This document shows, piece by piece, positions 8,680 to 17,965 of a stretch of 64,000 bases of DNA. Numbering within the stretch: position 1 is the stretch's first letter; every line of letters begins with the position of its first letter. The notes beneath the pieces were generated by a model. That model had not been told where the DNA came from and searched no databases. It worked only from the letters and a program-made list of their open reading frames with translations. The stretch comes from Nocardioides sp. WS12 (GTDB lineage Bacteria > Actinomycetota > Actinomycetes > Propionibacteriales > Nocardioidaceae): assembly GCF_014108865.1 (NCBI RefSeq), contig NZ_CP053928.1:1550001-1614000 (forward strand), read 5' to 3'. The translations under genes and the position numbers were made by a program.

Positions 8680-9645
8680 GTGAGTATCAGTGAAGCCGGC
8701 GTCGCGGCACTCCGCGGCTGCGCGCTGCTGTCCAGCGACAGTGCGCCCGGGCTCGACCACGTCACCCTGGCGGGGCGGTCGATGCTCCTCGCCTCGCTGT
8801 TCGCCGGTCACGACCTCCAGCGAGGCGACGTGGTCGCGCTGCTGTCCGAGCACTCGACCGGCGTCTACGAGTTCCTCGTCGGCGTACGTCGGGCCGGGCT
8901 GGTGCTGATGGTGCTGGATCCGGCGCACACGCTCGAGCAGATGGCCTTCGCCATCAACACCAGTGGAGCGCTGGTCGTCGTGGCATCGACCGGACAGCAG
9001 CGCACCGCACAGGCGCTGGTTTCGCTGACGCCGTACATCCGGGCCCGCTACGGGCTCGACGCCGAGTTCCCGAACCACCGGAGCCTGCCGCTGGCTCGCA
9101 GTGCCGCACCGGTCCGGGTGGTCGATGCCACACCGTCCGGGACGCTGCACCACGTGATCGGCCCGTCCCGCCGTCCGGTGGAGGTGCGGCTGCCCGATCC
9201 GCTCGCGGACGAGCAGGGCCGGGCGAACGGCCGCGAACTCTTCGGTGACGTCGAGATCGGCTCCGGCACCGTGCTCGTCGGCGCGGCTCCCGTGTTGTCG
9301 GCGGTGGCCGCACAACTCGGGGCAGCTGTCCTGGCCAGCGGGGGAGGTGTCGCGGTCCCGCGCCGTCCCACGGGCGTCGAGGTGCTCCGGACTGCGTTTG
9401 CGGTCGATGCGACGGTCCTGCACCTGACCAGCGAGGCAGCCATCGAGATCATCGGGCTGGGTGCCGAGCGGGTACTGCGGTTGTCGCCGCCCGATCTGGC
9501 CCTGGTCGTGGTCGATGGGGCGGGGTGCGCAGCTCCGGTGCGGCGGGCCCTCGGCGACCTGTGGGGGGCCCTGGTCCGGGTGGTGGAGCCGGGCTACCTT
9601 CAGCTGGAGGAGTCCGACTGCTCGGTCACCCAGGCGGAGATCTGA
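8680..9645 (+). CDS. degenerate AMP-dependent acyl-CoA synthetase-like protein
   Basis: 321 residues, GTG start with a CAGGAGGG site. The N-terminal half resembles the start of acyl-CoA synthetases (GDVVALLSEHSTGVYEFLVG, then a GLVLMVLDPAHTLEQ segment). A later stretch follows the family layout where TVLHLTSEAAI and LALVVVDGAGC replace the usual substrate-pocket and GGAPL segments. The P-loop-like TSGTTGxPK motif, the YGxTE motif and the whole C-terminal subdomain with the catalytic Lys are missing. It is therefore unlikely to adenylate acids; it may bind a ligand or be a decaying gene. The 3' end overlaps the convergent LuxR gene by 46 bases. Confidence 0.65.
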   Translation: MSISEAGVAALRGCALLSSDSAPGLDHVTLAGRSMLLASLFAGHDLQRGDVVALLSEHSTGVYEFLVGVRRAGLVLMVLDPAHTLEQMAFAINTSGALVVVASTGQQRTAQALVSLTPYIRARYGLDAEFPNHRSLPLARSAAPVRVVDATPSGTLHHVIGPSRRPVEVRLPDPLADEQGRANGRELFGDVEIGSGTVLVGAAPVLSAVAAQLGAAVLASGGGVAVPRRPTGVEVLRTAFAVDATVLHLTSEAAIEIIGLGAERVLRLSPPDLALVVVDGAGCAAPVRRALGDLWGALVRVVEPGYLQLEESDCSVTQAEI

Positions 9646-11933
9646 CCGCGGTTGGTGAAGCCGAGCTTCGTCAGGATGTGCTCGACGTGGGTCTCGGCAG
9701 TCCGCTTGGAGATCACGAGCGTGCTCGCGATGTCCTTGTTCGTCGCACCGGTGGCCACGAGTTCGGCAATCTGCCGCTCACGCGGGGTCAGCGCGCCCGA
9801 TGGTCCGGGCCGGCGCGTACGACGCGGGGCACCGGCGGCCTTGCGCGGCGCGGTCGGGGTCGACTCCTCCAGCGCGAGGTCGATGGCAGCATCGGGCGTC
9901 AGGGCGCGACCGCGGTCAAACGCCTCTTCGTAGACGGCGGGGTCGAGTAGTGATCGGGCGGTGGTCTCGCACTGGACGTGCAGGGCATGCAGCCCCGGCA
10001 GCGCTGCCGTGGACGTCTCGATGCGTGACCAGATCGCGTCGGCCGCGCCCAGGAGTTCTGCGGCTCGCTCCGGCAGGTCCTCGGCACAGGCGTAGGCGAC
10101 CGCTTCGACGGAGGTCCCGATCCCGAGGTTGTCGCGGGTCGAGCGCTTCATCTGGAGGCTCGCGCGCTGGGCGGCGTTGCCTTCGTCGGTGCGCCCGGCC
10201 ACGACCAGGGCCATCCCGATGATCCACAGCGAGTAGGACCGGTACCAGAGTTCGCCCGCCGGCTCGGTCAGGGCGAGGCAGCGCTCGTGCGCGGCGAGGG
10301 CGGCGCCGAGGTCGCCGCGGATCACGTGGTTCAGCGCCGAGAGGGCCAGGGTGTGCGCCTCCTGGCCGACGTCCTCGTACTTCTGGAAGCCGAGGATGGC
10401 GTCGTCGAAGAGCCGTGCTGCATCGTCGACCTCGCCGGTGAACATCGCCACGAACGCCGTTGCCTGGGTCAGCAGGATGTCGGTGTGCCCGCCGAATTCC
10501 TGCGCGATGCTGCGGCCTTCCTCGAGCAGCGCGCCGGCGCGATCCAGGTCTCCCTGCATGGCGGCGAACCATGCGGCGGCGCGCAGCGCCCGGGCCCGGA
10601 TCTCCGTGCGGTCGGTGTCCTGGGCGAAGAGCCGGTCGAACCAGACGCGACTGTCGCGATAGACGCCGTCCGCCTCGCCGTACTCCAGCAGGCAGGCGCC
10701 GATCTCCAGCCCGGGTTGGGCCTCACCGGGGGCGACAGTGGAGAACTCGATCGCCGCGGTGAGGTTGGGACGCTCCCGCCGCAGCCGCTCGAGGTGGCCC
10801 ACCTGTGCGGCGCTCGGCCACTCGGCGGCGACCTTGCGGGCGTACGCGGTGTACCAGTCCCGGTGCCGGCGTCGCCAGTGCGGGAGTTCGTCGTGGGCCT
10901 CGAGTTGGGTGATGCCGCGGTGCCGGATCGGCGGCAGCATCCGGAAGGTGGTGCGGTCGGAGCCGGCTAGGGGGATCACGATGGACTTGTCGACCAGGTC
11001 GAGGAGGACGTCGTCGAAGGACTCATCGATCGGTGCGCACACCTCGCGTGCGGCGTCGATCCCGAACCCGTCGGCGAACACCGACAGCCGGGCCCACAAC
11101 TCCTTCTCGGTGGCCGTGCAGAGGTCGAAGCTCCACTCGATGCACGCCGCCATGGTGCGCTGGCGCTGCGGTGCGGTGCGGCTGCCGCGGCTGAGCAGTT
11201 CCCAATGTTCGGTGAGGTTGCGCTCCATCTCCTGGGGCGTCATGGCGCGCAGCCGCCCGGCGGCCAGTTCGATGGCCAGCGGGATGCCTTCGAGCCGCGC
11301 CACGATGGTGGCGATGGCGTCACGGTTCTCCGGCGTGACCTCCATGTCGGGGACGAGCGCCCGCGCCCGTTCGAGGAACAGTTCGACGGCCTCGTAGCCC
11401 TGGAGGGGGGACCCGTCGCCGCGTCGTGGCGCGCTCAGTGGCTGCACGGCGTGGATCGCCTCGCCCTGGATGCGCAGGGGTTCGCGGCTGGTGGCGAGGA
11501 TCCGCAGGTCCGGGCAGGTGCGGAGCAGCGTGTCGGCGAGGATCGCCACCGCATCGACGACGTGCTCACAGTTGTCCAGGAGGAGCAGGGTCGAGCGGCC
11601 CTTGAGGTACTCGACGGTGACCGCGGCGGCCGCGCGGGTCGAGCGCCCTTCCAGGCCCAGCGCTGCGGCGATCGTGTTGGCGAGGAGTTCGGGCTCGGTC
11701 AGTGAAGCGAGTGGGATGAACACCACGCCGTCCTTGAAGGCGCGGCGCACTTCGGAGGCGACCTTGAGAGCCAACCGTGTCTTGCCGATGCCGCCGAATC
11801 CGGTCAGCGTCACCAGTCGACTGCCGGCCAGCAATTCACGAAGGTCGGTGCGCTCGGCGCGGCGGCCCACGAAGGAGGTCACCTCGACCGGCAGCTGGCT
11901 GGTCTCCGAACCGAGGTCCGTCGCCGAGGTCAT
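9600..11933 (-). CDS. ATPase-containing LuxR-family transcriptional regulator
   Basis: About 777 residues. The ATG at 11933 is preferred over a TTG at 11984 because GAGGGTGAG lies 7 bases upstream. Domains: NB-ARC/AAA-like ATPase with Walker A GFGGIGKT (about 45-52) and Walker B LLLLDNCEH (Asp120), a winged-helix-like and TPR-like helical sensor region (about 330-690), and a C-terminal LuxR HTH (about 713-777, LTPRERQIAELVATG, then KRTAETHVEHIL). This is the large signal-transduction ATPase type related to MalT/AfsR-like and guanylate-cyclase-linked regulators. It is divergent from the SCP2-like gene and mce operon, with a strong inverted repeat in between, and convergent with the acyl-CoA-synthetase-like gene. 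Confidence 0.9.
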   Translation of the reverse strand: MTSATDLGSETSQLPVEVTSFVGRRAERTDLRELLAGSRLVTLTGFGGIGKTRLALKVASEVRRAFKDGVVFIPLASLTEPELLANTIAAALGLEGRSTRAAAAVTVEYLKGRSTLLLLDNCEHVVDAVAILADTLLRTCPDLRILATSREPLRIQGEAIHAVQPLSAPRRGDGSPLQGYEAVELFLERARALVPDMEVTPENRDAIATIVARLEGIPLAIELAAGRLRAMTPQEMERNLTEHWELLSRGSRTAPQRQRTMAACIEWSFDLCTATEKELWARLSVFADGFGIDAAREVCAPIDESFDDVLLDLVDKSIVIPLAGSDRTTFRMLPPIRHRGITQLEAHDELPHWRRRHRDWYTAYARKVAAEWPSAAQVGHLERLRRERPNLTAAIEFSTVAPGEAQPGLEIGACLLEYGEADGVYRDSRVWFDRLFAQDTDRTEIRARALRAAAWFAAMQGDLDRAGALLEEGRSIAQEFGGHTDILLTQATAFVAMFTGEVDDAARLFDDAILGFQKYEDVGQEAHTLALSALNHVIRGDLGAALAAHERCLALTEPAGELWYRSYSLWIIGMALVVAGRTDEGNAAQRASLQMKRSTRDNLGIGTSVEAVAYACAEDLPERAAELLGAADAIWSRIETSTAALPGLHALHVQCETTARSLLDPAVYEEAFDRGRALTPDAAIDLALEESTPTAPRKAAGAPRRTRRPGPSGALTPRERQIAELVATGATNKDIASTLVISKRTAETHVEHILTKLGFTNRGQISAWVTEQSDSSS

Positions 11934-12092
11934 CTGTGCACTCACCCTCGTTCGCCTGGCCGATGTGTTCCCTCGATCAGACAACGACGCACGCCTGCTG
12001 GCGTGACGGACCTGTGTGACCGGGATCTCTCACGATATCGCGGGCCGCCCCGCCCTTCGTCTGCCTCACCGGGCACGAACGTGTGACGGCGT

Positions 12093-12116
12093 ACATACGT
12101 ATCGAAATACGTATGT
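12093..12116. promoter_or_regulatory. perfect inverted repeat, arms ACATACGTAT / ATACGTATGT
   Basis: Two 10-base arms separated by CGAA, in the 264-base divergent region between the LuxR-type regulator (start 11933) and the SCP2-like gene (start 12198). The same region has a tandem GCCCACTCG duplication at about 12123-12141. Most simply an operator for a dimeric regulator; the arms share TACGTA with the palindrome at 8596. Confidence 0.55.
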
Positions 12117-12197
12117 GACCGGGCCCACTCGGCCCACTCGGCGACGCAATCTTGGACCGTCGAGCAGCCCTGCTCGCCGGAGACCCGGAGGTCAGCC

Positions 12198-12566
12198 ATG
12201 TTGGTCACCTGTACGGACGAGGACGTTCAGTACGTCGGAGACACGATCCAGGGAGCACTTCGCGCCCCGGCGTACGCCGCGAGCCATCAGGGCAACGGCC
12301 GGCGGCTCCGCCTCGGCCTGATCGATCCGGACTGTGTGCTGCTGGTCGACTGCGGCAGCGGCGAGGTGCGTCCGGTCCATCGCGGGGAGGCGGGCGTGAC
12401 CGGCGTCGTCGCGATGGCGGCCGACACTGCGGTTGGGGTGTGCCGTGGCCAGATCGACCTCGCCGCAGCCCTCGCTGCCGGAGACATCGTCGTTGATGGC
12501 GAGGGAGTTGTCCTGCTGGAACTGTTCGCCGGCATCACCGAGCGCGAGCTGGTCGCGACGGGTTGA
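12198..12566 (+). CDS. small SCP2-like sterol-carrier domain protein (tentative)
   Basis: 122 residues, ATG with a CGGAGGT site. The C-terminal half (VVAMAADTAVGVCRGQIDLA, then AAGDIVVDGEGVVLLEL) follows the pattern of SCP-2 sterol-transfer domains, where a hydrophobic patch is followed by a GxxxxxG step and a final helix. The N-terminal half shows nothing recognisable. It lies 86 bases before yrbEA in the same direction. A lipid- or sterol-binding helper for the Mce importer is the natural inference; the fold assignment itself is weak. Confidence 0.6.
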   Translation: MLVTCTDEDVQYVGDTIQGALRAPAYAASHQGNGRRLRLGLIDPDCVLLVDCGSGEVRPVHRGEAGVTGVVAMAADTAVGVCRGQIDLAAALAAGDIVVDGEGVVLLELFAGITERELVATG

Positions 12567-12595
12567 TCTACGTCACGTTTCTAATGTATCTTCGA

Positions 12596-12613
12596 TTTTA
12601 AGACCTATTAAAA
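12596..12613 (+). promoter_or_regulatory. AT-rich promoter region of the second mce operon, TTTTAA-n6-TTAAAA
   Basis: The 86 bases between 12566 and 12653 are strikingly AT-rich and contain inverted arms TTTTAA (12596-12601) and TTAAAA (12608-12613) about 40 bases before the yrbEA start. Likely promoter or operator of the long operon; the ribosome site TAAGGAG follows at about 12640. Confidence 0.45.
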
Positions 12614-12652
12614 ACTGCCTGCCCTTGTCGGTGGAGCACTAAGGAGTAGTCG

Positions 12653-13537
12653 GTGAGCCAGCACCTGGAGGCTGAGGCACCCGCGTACGACGGGCCGCCG
12701 ATCGAGCCCGACGGCCCCTACGGGAGCAAGCTCTCGCAGGTCGTGGCCAACGTGCCCGGTCCGATCCGCTCGGTGACCTCGGAAGCCGGCGGCATGACCC
12801 TGCTGCTCGGCAAGGTGATGTGGAGCGCGATCCGCCACCCGCGCGGATACTGGAACGACGTGCTCGACGAGATGCACTTCACCATCAAGCGCTCCTGGCT
12901 CTCGATCTCGATCGCGCTCTTCGGGTTCCTGCTCGCCCTGTCGGTCCCGTCGATGCAGTTCGTCAACCTTGCCGGTGTCGGCGAGCTCTACGGCCCGCTG
13001 CTCCTCGTGCAGTCCACCCGCACGTTCACCGTGTGGGTCGCGACGCTCCTGGTCGCCGGCGTCATCGGCGCAGCGCTGACCGCCGAACTCGGCTCGCGCA
13101 AGGTGCGCGAGGAGCTCGACGCCATGGAGGTCATGGGCATCGACCCGATCCGGACGCTGGTGCTTCCGCGCATGGTGTCGATCACCCTGATCACCACCCT
13201 GCTGGCCATCCCGGCCGAGATCATCACCGTGCTGTCGTCGCAGTTCGGGTCCTGGTTCATTGGCGGCATCCCGAAGTCCGACTTCTACGGCGCCTTCCTG
13301 TGGTCGACGCTGAGCACGGTCGAACTCGTCGCGCTGATGTTCAACTGCTTCCTCGCCGGCCTGCTCATCGGAGCGGTCTGCTGCTACAAGGGCCTCGCCG
13401 CCCAGGGCGGCGCGATGGGCCTCGGAAAGGCCGTCAACCAGGCCGTCGTGATCGCCTTCCTGGCGCTCTTCATCATGCAGCTCGGCTACAACGCCGTGAT
13501 TCTCGGCTTCTTCCCGGGTCTGGGGGCCTTCCGATGA
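12653..13537 (+). CDS. yrbEA: YrbE/MlaE-family ABC permease (YrbEA)
   Basis: 294 residues, GTG start with an AAGGAG site. MlaE-type permease with an N-terminal amphipathic region, five to six membrane segments and the conserved coupling motif EELDAMEVMGIDPIRTLVLP in the cytoplasmic loop. It forms with YrbEB the membrane core of a Mce importer, energised by the ATPase at 14484. First gene of an operon running to 26570; the stop overlaps the yrbEB start (ATGA). Confidence 0.95.
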   Translation: MSQHLEAEAPAYDGPPIEPDGPYGSKLSQVVANVPGPIRSVTSEAGGMTLLLGKVMWSAIRHPRGYWNDVLDEMHFTIKRSWLSISIALFGFLLALSVPSMQFVNLAGVGELYGPLLLVQSTRTFTVWVATLLVAGVIGAALTAELGSRKVREELDAMEVMGIDPIRTLVLPRMVSITLITTLLAIPAEIITVLSSQFGSWFIGGIPKSDFYGAFLWSTLSTVELVALMFNCFLAGLLIGAVCCYKGLAAQGGAMGLGKAVNQAVVIAFLALFIMQLGYNAVILGFFPGLGAFR

Positions 13538-14409
13538 CCGACACCGTCGACCACGCCATCAACAGCGAGCAGGGCCCGGGGCGGCGCTCGACGCGCTCCG
13601 AGCGGACTGCCCTGCGCCTCGCTGAGTCGAGCAGGTTGCGCGGCCCCGTCGAGGACGCCGGTTCGCTGATCGCCTTCGCCATCCAGGTGGTCAAGGAACT
13701 GCCTGTCTGCGTGCGGCTCTACCCCGGCGAGATCCTGCGCCAGTGCGCCTCCCTGATCCGGTCCAACGCACTGGTCATCCTCTTCATGCTCTTCATGCTC
13801 GGCGCCCTCCTCGGCATCACCGGCACGTTCCTCTTCGAGGGCATCGGCCTCGAGAGCTACGTCGCCGCGATCCCCGCCGTGCCGCTGATGCGTGGGGTGG
13901 TGGAGATCGTGTTCGGCTGGGTGCTCGCGGCGAAGTACGGCTGCGGCATCGTCGCCGAGCTCGGTGCGATGCGGATCAGCGAAGAGATCGACGCGATGGA
14001 CGTCATGGGCGTCCGGTCGCTGCCGTGGCTCGTCGGATGCCGGGTGATCGCCAGCATCATCGTGCTCCCGGCCTTGTTCATCACCTCGCTCGGCGTCTTC
14101 TTCGTCGCCAGCAAGTTGTTCTTCGTCGACTTGCTCAGCTCGGTCTCCAGCGGTGGCTTCACCTACGTGCTGTTCCTGCTGCAGAGCCCGCGTGACTTCT
14201 TCATCGCAGTGCTGTGGGGAACGGTCACCGGGTTCGTCATCACTGTCGTGGCCTGCTACTACGGCTACAACGCCTCCGGCGGCCCCGTTGGGGTGGGCCG
14301 CGCCACGGCCCAGGGCATGTTGGTCAACCTCGTCCTGATCAGCGTGATCGCCATGATCATGGCCCAGGTCTTCTACGCCAACGTGCTCACCGAGGCCTTC
14401 GGCACCTGA
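13534..14409 (+). CDS. yrbEB: YrbE/MlaE-family ABC permease (YrbEB)
   Basis: 291 residues from the ATG at 13534, which overlaps the YrbEA stop; longer in-frame extensions would run through yrbEA and are not real. MlaE fold with the coupling motif EEIDAMDVMGV and several membrane helices (for example ALVILFMLFMLGALLGITG). Pairs with YrbEA to form the permease. The N-terminal 40 residues are polar and basic (RRSTRSERTALRLAE). Followed 74 bases later by the ATPase gene. Confidence 0.95.
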   Translation: MTDTVDHAINSEQGPGRRSTRSERTALRLAESSRLRGPVEDAGSLIAFAIQVVKELPVCVRLYPGEILRQCASLIRSNALVILFMLFMLGALLGITGTFLFEGIGLESYVAAIPAVPLMRGVVEIVFGWVLAAKYGCGIVAELGAMRISEEIDAMDVMGVRSLPWLVGCRVIASIIVLPALFITSLGVFFVASKLFFVDLLSSVSSGGFTYVLFLLQSPRDFFIAVLWGTVTGFVITVVACYYGYNASGGPVGVGRATAQGMLVNLVLISVIAMIMAQVFYANVLTEAFGT

Positions 14410-14483
14410 CGCCGCGCCCTTTGGTGCCGTCGCGCCGACCTCCCTCTTGCTCCCACTGCATCCGACGTACTCCAGGAGATTCC

Positions 14484-15290
14484 ATGACCGCCGTGCTTCC
14501 GCTCAACGACCGGGTCGCCCACGTCGACTCGGCCGCCGAGCACACCATCGAGATCCGCGACGTGTACAAGAGCTTCGGCTCGTCCCACATCCTCAACGGG
14601 TTGTCGATGGACTTCAAGGATGATGCGATCACCACGGTCCTCGGCCCGTCCGGTACGGGCAAGAGCGTGCTCCTCAAGCACATCGTGGGCCTGCTGGAGC
14701 CCGATGCCGGACAGGTCAAGGTCTTTGGCACCGACATCTGGCGGACCTCGGAGGAGGACCGCTTCGAACTCCGCAAGCGGTTCGGCGTCCTGTTCCAGGA
14801 CGGCGCCCTGTTCGGGTCGATGAACCTGTACGACAACGTCGCCTTCCCGTTGCGCCGGCACACCGAGAAGTCGGAGCGCGAGATCCGCGACATCGTCATG
14901 TCCAACCTGGTTGAGGTCGGGCTGGAGAAGGCCATCGACAAGGCACCGAACGAGATCTCCGGCGGCATGCGCAAGCGCGCCGGCTTCGCGCGCGCCCTGG
15001 TCCTCAAGCCGGACGTGGTGCTGTTCGACGAACCCGACTCGGGCCTCGACCCGGTGCGCACCAAGCTCCTGTCCCAGCTGATCGCGAAGGTGCACGCCGA
15101 GCACGGCGGCACCTACATCGTCATCACCCACGACATCCCGACGGCTCGAGAGGTGAGCGACTACGTCGCGGTCATCTGGAAGGGCAAGATCGTGCACTAC
15201 GGCGACGCCGACGGCGCCTTCAACTCAGGTGACCCCTTCGTCCGCCAGTTCCTGGCCGGCGCCGCTGACGGCCCCCTGGGGATGGACTGA
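14484..15290 (+). CDS. mceG: Mce ABC transporter ATP-binding protein (MceG/MlaF-like)
   Basis: 268 residues from the ATG at 14484 (AGGAG upstream). Complete ABC ATPase: Walker A GPSGTGKS (54-61), Q-loop Gln105, MlaF-type signature ISGGMRKR (158-165), Walker B DVVLFDEP (177-184) and switch His215. It energises YrbE-driven lipid import. In mycobacteria mceG is unlinked from mce operons; here it sits between yrbEB and the first MCE gene, as in some streptomycete-type loci, and it may also serve the mce operon at the start of the window. Confidence 0.95.
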   Translation: MTAVLPLNDRVAHVDSAAEHTIEIRDVYKSFGSSHILNGLSMDFKDDAITTVLGPSGTGKSVLLKHIVGLLEPDAGQVKVFGTDIWRTSEEDRFELRKRFGVLFQDGALFGSMNLYDNVAFPLRRHTEKSEREIRDIVMSNLVEVGLEKAIDKAPNEISGGMRKRAGFARALVLKPDVVLFDEPDSGLDPVRTKLLSQLIAKVHAEHGGTYIVITHDIPTAREVSDYVAVIWKGKIVHYGDADGAFNSGDPFVRQFLAGAADGPLGMD

Positions 15291-15293
15291 CCT

Positions 15294-16544
15294 GTGCCTT
15301 CTTCTGCTGTGTTCAACAATCTCCGGCCCTGGGTCGTCGGCGGTGCGGTTGCCGTCGTCGCCGTGGTCGGCATCAAGACCGTCTCGGGCGAGGATCCCTA
15401 CCAGCTCGACGTCGTGACACCGGCCGCTGACGGCCTGGTGACGGGCAGCGAGGTCCGGATCGGCGGCCAGGACATCGGTCAGGTCAAGGAGATCAAGGTC
15501 GAGGGCAACCAGGCCCGCCTGGTCCTCGAGCTCGATCCCGACAGCGCCCCGTTGCACGCCGGAACGACCGTCAACGTGCGGTGGAACTCCGTCGTCGGTC
15601 GCCGGTACGTCGACGTCCTGCCCGGCCCGCAGAGCAACCCCGAGCTGCCGGAGGGCAAGCTGCTCAAGGCCGACACCGAACGCGTCGAACTGGACGACAT
15701 CGTCAAGGCACTCGACGAACCCACCCGCGCGAAGGTCAAGAAGCTCGTGGGGCACCTGGACACCACGCTCAACCGCAACGACACCGACATCAACGCCACC
15801 CTGGCGGAGGCCGGGCCGTTTGTGGAGGGGCTCGGCGAGATCCTCGAAGGTGTCGGCAAGGACGGCGACGCCATCTCGGCGCTGGTCACCAACCTCCACC
15901 AGGTCACGCAGGCGTTGTCGTCGCGGGACGCCGATGTCGCCGGAACGGTGCGCGACCTCCGCGCGCTGGTCGCGGTCGCCGTACGACAGGCAGGACAGGT
16001 GCGGACCGCGCTCGACGAGGTCCCGGCCACCCTGCGTTCGGCCGAGAAGTTCTTCGGCAAGGTGCCCGGAGCGGTTGACGAGACCGTCCCGCTGCTCGAG
16101 GACCTCCAGCCGGCCATTGCCCACCTGCCGTCGGTCGCCAAGCGTCTGGACCCCGTGCTCCGTGACCTCCGTCCGGTGGTGGCCGAGCTGCGGCCGACCC
16201 TGAACGCGGCCGACGAACTGCTCCAGCAGACGCCGGGGCTGTTGTCGATCGCCACCCAGACCGTCCCGGACCTGGAGACGGCGCTCACCCAGTTGCAGCC
16301 CGCCGTCAGCTTCTTGCGGCCGTACACCCCCGAGATCGTGGGCTTCCTGACCAACTGGGCTTCGCTGTTCTCCGCGAAGAACGGCGCCGGCCACTTCGGC
16401 CGCGCGCTCATCCCGGCGTCGGTCAGCTCGTTCAACAGCAACCCGGGAATCCTGCCCCCCTTCATGTTCCAGGCCAAGGAGCCCGAGCCGGGCTCGCTCA
16501 TCGAGCAGCCGTGGACCGATGCGAACGGAGATGGCGTCCGATGA
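15294..16544 (+). CDS. Mce family protein, first of six (MceA position)
   Basis: 416 residues, GTG start 3 bases after the ATPase stop. N-terminal anchor about 11-28, MCE domain about 36-115 (GSEVRIGGQDIGQVKEI, VGRRYVDVLPG), then a long helical region with repeated L-P and coiled patterns to about 350, and an acidic tail ending DANGDGVR. No lipobox. Predicted subunit of the tunnel docking on YrbEA/B. Confidence 0.92.
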   Translation: MPSSAVFNNLRPWVVGGAVAVVAVVGIKTVSGEDPYQLDVVTPAADGLVTGSEVRIGGQDIGQVKEIKVEGNQARLVLELDPDSAPLHAGTTVNVRWNSVVGRRYVDVLPGPQSNPELPEGKLLKADTERVELDDIVKALDEPTRAKVKKLVGHLDTTLNRNDTDINATLAEAGPFVEGLGEILEGVGKDGDAISALVTNLHQVTQALSSRDADVAGTVRDLRALVAVAVRQAGQVRTALDEVPATLRSAEKFFGKVPGAVDETVPLLEDLQPAIAHLPSVAKRLDPVLRDLRPVVAELRPTLNAADELLQQTPGLLSIATQTVPDLETALTQLQPAVSFLRPYTPEIVGFLTNWASLFSAKNGAGHFGRALIPASVSSFNSNPGILPPFMFQAKEPEPGSLIEQPWTDANGDGVR

Positions 16545-17965
16545 GTGCCTCGAACCTGTTCCGGCGCAGCGCCGTCGGCCTGACGGCCGTCGCTGTCGTC
16601 GCCGTCGGCGTCGTCGTAACCGGAGGTGACGACGACACCAACCAGATCACCACGACCATCGCTGATGCCGGCCAGTTGGAGAACGGCGCCGAAGTCCGCT
16701 CGGCCGGCGTGCGCATCGGTCAGGTCTCCGGCATCCAGTTGGTCGGGAAGAAGGCCCAATTGACCCTCGAGGTCAACGACGGTGTCCTCCCGCTCCACGA
16801 CGACGCGACGCTGACGATGCGACCGGTCAACGTGCTCGGAGAGAACTACATCGACCTCGATGCGGGCTCCGACAAGGCGGCCTTCACCGACTCCACGGTG
16901 ATCCCCGAGGAGCGGACATCGACGGCCGTCACCCTGCAGGACGTGTTGAACACCTTCGAGGACCCCACCGCAGCAGGACTCGCCTCGCTCGTCACGACCC
17001 TCGGCGAGGGCCTCGATGACAACGGCGCCGAGCTGGCCAAGGCGCTGAAGGTGCTCGCGCCGGCCATGCAGGACACCGGCAGGGTCGGGGCCATCCTGTC
17101 CGAGCAGAACGAGGTGCTCGCCAGCCTGGTCAAGGCCACTGACCCGGTCACCGCCGCGCTGGCCGCGGACGGCGGCAAGACCCTCGACTCGCTCGTCGAG
17201 TCGACGCGCGACACGTTGGCCGCGCTCGGGAACCAGCAGGTGGCGCTCGAGGCGACCCTTCGGGAACTGCCGGGAACCCTGCTCTCCGCTCAGCGCACCC
17301 TCGCCCGGTTCGGTGCGACGGCGCGGGCTGGAACACCCACGCTGAAGGCCCTGCGACCGCTGACGGGCGATCTCGACGACGTCGTGAAGGAGTTGCGCAA
17401 CTTTGCCGACTCCGCCGACCCGGCGCTCGCCTCCCTCAAGCCCGTGCTCGACGAGGCCGATCGGCTGCTCGATGCCGCGGCCCCGGTGGTGGCGACGCTG
17501 CGCCAGACCGGACCGGACCTGGCGTCGACGGCAGCGTCCCTCAAGCCGGTCAGCCGGGCGCTGCTCGACAACCACCTCCAGGACGTCATGGACTTCGTGC
17601 GCAAGTGGGCGCTGAGCACCAACGGCCGCGATGGGTTGTCCCACTACTTCCGCGGTGTCGTCTACGTGACGCCGTCGACGCTGAGCCAGTTGGCGGAGTC
17701 GCTCGTCCCTGTCGGCGCTCTGCCGAAGGGCCAGACGCCCGCCGCGAAGGGCAACAAGGCGCCGAATGTGTTGCCCGGCCTTCCGGACCTCGGCAAGACG
17801 GTGGACGGACTGCTGGACGGCCTCGGCGGCAGCCTTCTCGGCCTGCTCGGCAAGCAGCCACCGAAGGCCTCGAGGACCTCGGCCACCGACCCGACCAGCG
17901 CCCTTGGCCTCACCGCTCTGCAGGAACAGAACCTGCTCGGCCAGCTCCTGGGAGGAAACAAGTGA
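16541..17965 (+). CDS. Mce family protein, second of six (MceB position)
   Basis: 474 residues from the ATG at 16541 (ATGA overlap). Anchor at 9-27 followed by GGDDD, MCE domain at about 33-112 (GAEVRSAGVRIGQVSGI, GENYIDLDAG), helical domain to about 370, then a Pro/Leu/Gly segment (LPGLPDLGKTVDGLL) and a polar tail. Longer than usual for a MceB protein because of the C-terminal extension, which resembles the MceE tail of the first operon although no lipobox is present. Confidence 0.92.
   Translation: MSASNLFRRSAVGLTAVAVVAVGVVVTGGDDDTNQITTTIADAGQLENGAEVRSAGVRIGQVSGIQLVGKKAQLTLEVNDGVLPLHDDATLTMRPVNVLGENYIDLDAGSDKAAFTDSTVIPEERTSTAVTLQDVLNTFEDPTAAGLASLVTTLGEGLDDNGAELAKALKVLAPAMQDTGRVGAILSEQNEVLASLVKATDPVTAALAADGGKTLDSLVESTRDTLAALGNQQVALEATLRELPGTLLSAQRTLARFGATARAGTPTLKALRPLTGDLDDVVKELRNFADSADPALASLKPVLDEADRLLDAAAPVVATLRQTGPDLASTAASLKPVSRALLDNHLQDVMDFVRKWALSTNGRDGLSHYFRGVVYVTPSTLSQLAESLVPVGALPKGQTPAAKGNKAPNVLPGLPDLGKTVDGLLDGLGGSLLGLLGKQPPKASRTSATDPTSALGLTALQEQNLLGQLLGGNK

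Noticed and set aside
12820-13533. N-terminal extension of YrbEB reaching into yrbEA
   Set aside because: Runs out of frame through yrbEA with Arg-rich sequence; the ATG at 13534 gives a normal-length permease and ATGA coupling.
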